A DNA stretch of 64,000 nucleotides from Symbiodinium natans (Eukaryota > Sar > Dinophyceae > Suessiales > Symbiodiniaceae): NCBI GenBank assembly GCA_905221605.1, contig CAJNDS010002269.1, forward strand, positions 236,001 through 300,000, read 5' to 3'. The first letter of the stretch is position 1, and each line of letters begins with the position of its first letter. Positions 61,975-64,000 of this stretch are shown here, piece by piece. Under the pieces are notes generated by a model. The model was not told where the DNA came from. It searched no databases and saw nothing but the letters and a program-made list of their open reading frames with translations. Position numbers and translations under genes: made by a program.

Positions 61975-62105
61975 CCCCCAATAAGCAGGACCTGAATCTA
62001 TCCCGTTCGCTCATGCTTCGCTTCCACTCTATCGAGCTAACCCCCCAATAAGCAAGACCTGAATCTATCCCGTCCGCTCAGGCTTCACTTTCACTCTATC
62101 CCGTC
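61975..62105. repeat. Short direct repeat, two copies
   Basis: CCCCCCAATAAGCA(G/A)GAC CTGAATCTATCCCG recurs about 67 bp apart at 61,975 and 62,042, followed by CTCA(T/G)GCTTC. Confidence 0.85.
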
Positions 62106-62317
62106 CGATCGCCAAAACGACTCAGAGTACCTCGAGTCCGTCCGGTCATATCTTCGGGCGATCCAGGCTTATCGCAGAAGTGTCTAGGCTTCTCCCAGAT
62201 GTGTCCCAGGCCTGTAAATTGACTATTCCGGCCATCCAGATGTATTCCGAAACTATCCACCGGCATCCCAGAGACGTCGAAGGTTCCCGACGCCTCAGTT
62301 GCATCCCTTGTCTGTAA

Positions 62318-62896
62318 TCATCCTATTCCCGTGCGAGCTTCAAGCCACCACCAAGCGTACTGACCGGGCTTCCGCGTCTCCCCGTTCTCAAACATCAATG
62401 CGCCGTTCGCCACGTCCGCCTGCATTCCCCGGAACATTCTGGGCCTGAATCTTGATCCAGCTCGCGCCTTCATTCCGTCGACGATTTCTCTCTCGTTGTT
62501 CACTGGTCTCCAGAGACTGGGATCTGATAGTTGTCGTCGATGTTGGTTATAACCCCTCTTGTGGTTCGGAGTTTTGCGACACTCATCCGCAGCATGGGAT
62601 ATAATCCTCCTCGAAATCCCGCTCGAACCCCTATCCCGAGTTTTGGGATACCCCCCCGCAACATTGGACGTACTCCTCAGCGAAGCCCTGCTCGAATCCC
62701 TATCCCAAGACACCCCCCGTTCGAGTTGGGCGAGCTGCGTGACGAAGTCCTCAGTGGAATCAATTGTTTGCTGATCTCTGGGCGGGACGAGCGCGGCAAT
62801 GAGGTCGCCCTCTGGATTAGGGTAAAAACGTTCCCTATCCCTGTTCGCGGCGCAGCGTTCTCTGACATCTGTGTAGTCTATGTTCCTAGCGGACAC
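62318..62896 (-). CDS. Unassigned ORF behind the Gag-like ORF
   Basis: 192 codons, one frame over from the Gag-like ORF and 19 bp behind its stop. Asp/Arg-rich, with NRDRERFYPNPEGDLIAALV near the N-terminus and a basic SRFRPRMFRGMQ region. No zinc knuckle, protease or RT motif. It may be the second part of the same polyprotein reached by a frameshift, or a separate small ORF. Confidence 0.45.
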   Translation of the reverse strand: MSARNIDYTDVRERCAANRDRERFYPNPEGDLIAALVPPRDQQTIDSTEDFVTQLAQLERGVSWDRDSSRASLRSTSNVAGGYPKTRDRGSSGISRRIISHAADECRKTPNHKRGYNQHRRQLSDPSLWRPVNNEREIVDGMKARAGSRFRPRMFRGMQADVANGALMFENGETRKPGQYAWWWLEARTGIG

Positions 62897-62915
62897 GGCA
62901 TATTCCCGGGTAGCC

Positions 62916-63998
62916 TCAGGGTTGCGGCCCGCCCCTGGCAGAGAGATGCTGCGCCCAATCTTCCATGTACTGGTAGTTTTGATCCGCCCTCCACTCCTCT
63001 ATTCTTTTCTTGATTCTATCATATAACCAAGAGTGTGTTTTACCCTCTGCCGGTCTCTTCCTCCAGGCCTCGATGTCATGGTTCAAGAACGAAAGGTGCC
63101 GCACCTTACTATGCAGGATATCCCCCAGTTGCTCATCGGACCATGTGCCTCGCCCCGTCACTTCAACCCGCACGCGCACACTATCCCATTTGTCCATGAA
63201 AACGTCCAGACTATCCACCTCGCATTGACCTGAGTATTTCTCACACGCAGTACAAGACAAGGCCTCGTTCAACACCTCCTGCTCCCTATTGGGAGAAACG
63301 CTGTAAAATCTCACCACCATGTTTAGTAGCCTCATAGCCGACATTGTCTCTCGCCCAACCGTTCGCTTGAACATCTCCCCCTGCACTTTACTGGCCAGAC
63401 TCGTTGATTTGATCATATTCCGCAGCCCTTCCCATAGCTTGTTTTCCAACGCCGCACACTTCAATGGTCTATCCAATTCGCTTTCACTCATATCCCTAAC
63501 ACGCAGAATCGTGGAGTATCCGTACTCCCCGTCGTAAATGTACGCGCTTTTCACCGCCCGGGCCACTTCCCCAAGCCACGTGTGTAGATTCGCCGGATTG
63601 GGCTCCTCAGGAAGGATCATATCAAAGCACTGGTATACTATCCCTAGATACTCCCGTCGACTCAACTCAGGATCAACGCCACCATGACCGTCTCCACACT
63701 GTAGTGCCTGACGCATTCTACGCTGCTCTTCGCACGTCTTTTCCACTTCAGCTACTCTATACCGCATTGCGCTCATCTCCGCCTCGATGTTGTTCCGTTT
63801 TGTTGCCGCATCTATCCGTTCAGTGAGCTCCGTGATGAGACCCTCCTGCGTCTCCTGCATGGTCCTGAGCCGCGCGTTCTCGTTCTCGAGCTGTTCGATT
63901 CTTCTCTGCGTTTGGGTTTTATACTCCCTCCATTCGCCCTTGTCCGCCGCATTCTCGTTTTGCATCTTCGCTATCGATTCACGCATCTCCTGAACCAT
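62916..63998 (-). CDS. Coiled-coil plus Gag-like protein, possibly 5'-truncated by window edge
   Basis: 360 codons. Residues 1-95 form a long coiled coil (RIEQLENENARLRTMQETQE). From about residue 110 the sequence resembles retrotransposon Gag capsid: DMILPEEPNPANLHTWLGEV, VQGEMFKRTVGRETMSAMRL, LLNMVVRFYSVSPNREQEVL, then DVFMDKWDSVRVRVEV and a C-terminal basic region. Gag function (capsid assembly around element RNA) is inferred from the fold-like pattern only. No CCHC box is present before the stop. The ATG lies two bases from the window edge, so the true start could be further right. No matching pol is seen downstream in the window. Confidence 0.55.
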   Translation of the reverse strand: MVQEMRESIAKMQNENAADKGEWREYKTQTQRRIEQLENENARLRTMQETQEGLITELTERIDAATKRNNIEAEMSAMRYRVAEVEKTCEEQRRMRQALQCGDGHGGVDPELSRREYLGIVYQCFDMILPEEPNPANLHTWLGEVARAVKSAYIYDGEYGYSTILRVRDMSESELDRPLKCAALENKLWEGLRNMIKSTSLASKVQGEMFKRTVGRETMSAMRLLNMVVRFYSVSPNREQEVLNEALSCTACEKYSGQCEVDSLDVFMDKWDSVRVRVEVTGRGTWSDEQLGDILHSKVRHLSFLNHDIEAWRKRPAEGKTHSWLYDRIKKRIEEWRADQNYQYMEDWAQHLSARGGPQP

Positions 63999-64000
63999 GA

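Larger units (their letters stand above)
57640..62310. repeat. CTATCC-rich region with degenerate repeats
   Basis: CTATCC or TATCCC occurs dozens of times in 4.7 kb. Longer degenerate repeats include GGACTTAYTGGTGATCAGCC at about 58,941 and 59,438 with a diverged third at 58,888; CCGGCTCGCAG or CCGGCTTGTGG blocks near 59,798 and 59,967; and CCTCCGGCTGCGAGTTG near 57,950, 58,015 and 58,112. Open frames such as 59,140-59,550 (minus) and 58,465-58,740 (plus) have no recognised domain. Confidence 0.65.

Noticed and set aside
1-64000. rRNA, tRNA or snRNA genes
   Set aside because: I looked for conserved rRNA words and tRNA A/B boxes by eye and recognised none; a covariance search would be decisive and was not possible here.

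Overview
The window looks like nuclear DNA of a dinoflagellate, or at least an alveolate. Four lines of evidence point there. (1) The plant/alveolate telomere heptamer CCCTAAA/TTTAGGG and its decayed variants fill most non-coding sequence from 1 to about 57.5 kb, in both orientations and far from any evident chromosome end. (2) Coding sequence occurs as dozens of 30-150 nt islands bounded by GT-AG, and sometimes apparent GC/GA-AG, sites. (3) An intact-ended Ty1/copia retrotransposon carries in each LTR a 17-nt core that differs at one base from the dinoflagellate spliced leader. (4) Several short inverted-repeat element families resemble introners.

Layout. From 0.3 to 16.2 kb, minus-strand exons encode a Cys-rich protein made of GCC2/GCC3 (ephrin-receptor-like) modules; several neighbouring exons are mutually phase-compatible. 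A protein-kinase pseudogene (13.7-14.4 kb) lies among them. From 16,390 to 24,022 a 7.6-kb copia element, also on the minus strand, sits inside a CCCTAAA array, with identical 113-bp LTRs, a TAAAC duplication, a tRNA primer-binding site and gag, protease, integrase, RT and RNase H split over several frames. From 24.9 to 55.6 kb more minus-strand exons encode mostly short Ala/Lys/Glu-rich helical segments; a candidate first exon with an ATG is at 55,467-55,613. Whether this is one giant gene (helical N-terminal part, Cys-rich C-terminal part) or several co-directional genes cannot be decided here.

The introns are the unusual part. They are built from telomere-type heptamers at every stage of decay, with locally homogenised variants (CCCTAAAA, CCCTAAG, CCCTACA, CCCTGAA, GTAGGGG). 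One array is inserted at an exon edge between two perfect 18-bp direct repeats, a footprint of how such arrays may enter. At least four short inverted-repeat families are interspersed; family 1 abuts plausible exons so that its terminal repeats supply the splice sites.

From about 57.6 kb to the right end the composition changes. CCCTAAA disappears and CTATCC(C) becomes the over-represented short motif. This part holds coding-length tandem repeats (53/54, 81 and about 32 bp) and, at the edge, a minus-strand coiled-coil plus Gag-like ORF with a second small ORF behind it. No rRNA, tRNA or CRISPR array was recognised. Exon calls are hand readings of short islands and many boundaries are approximate.
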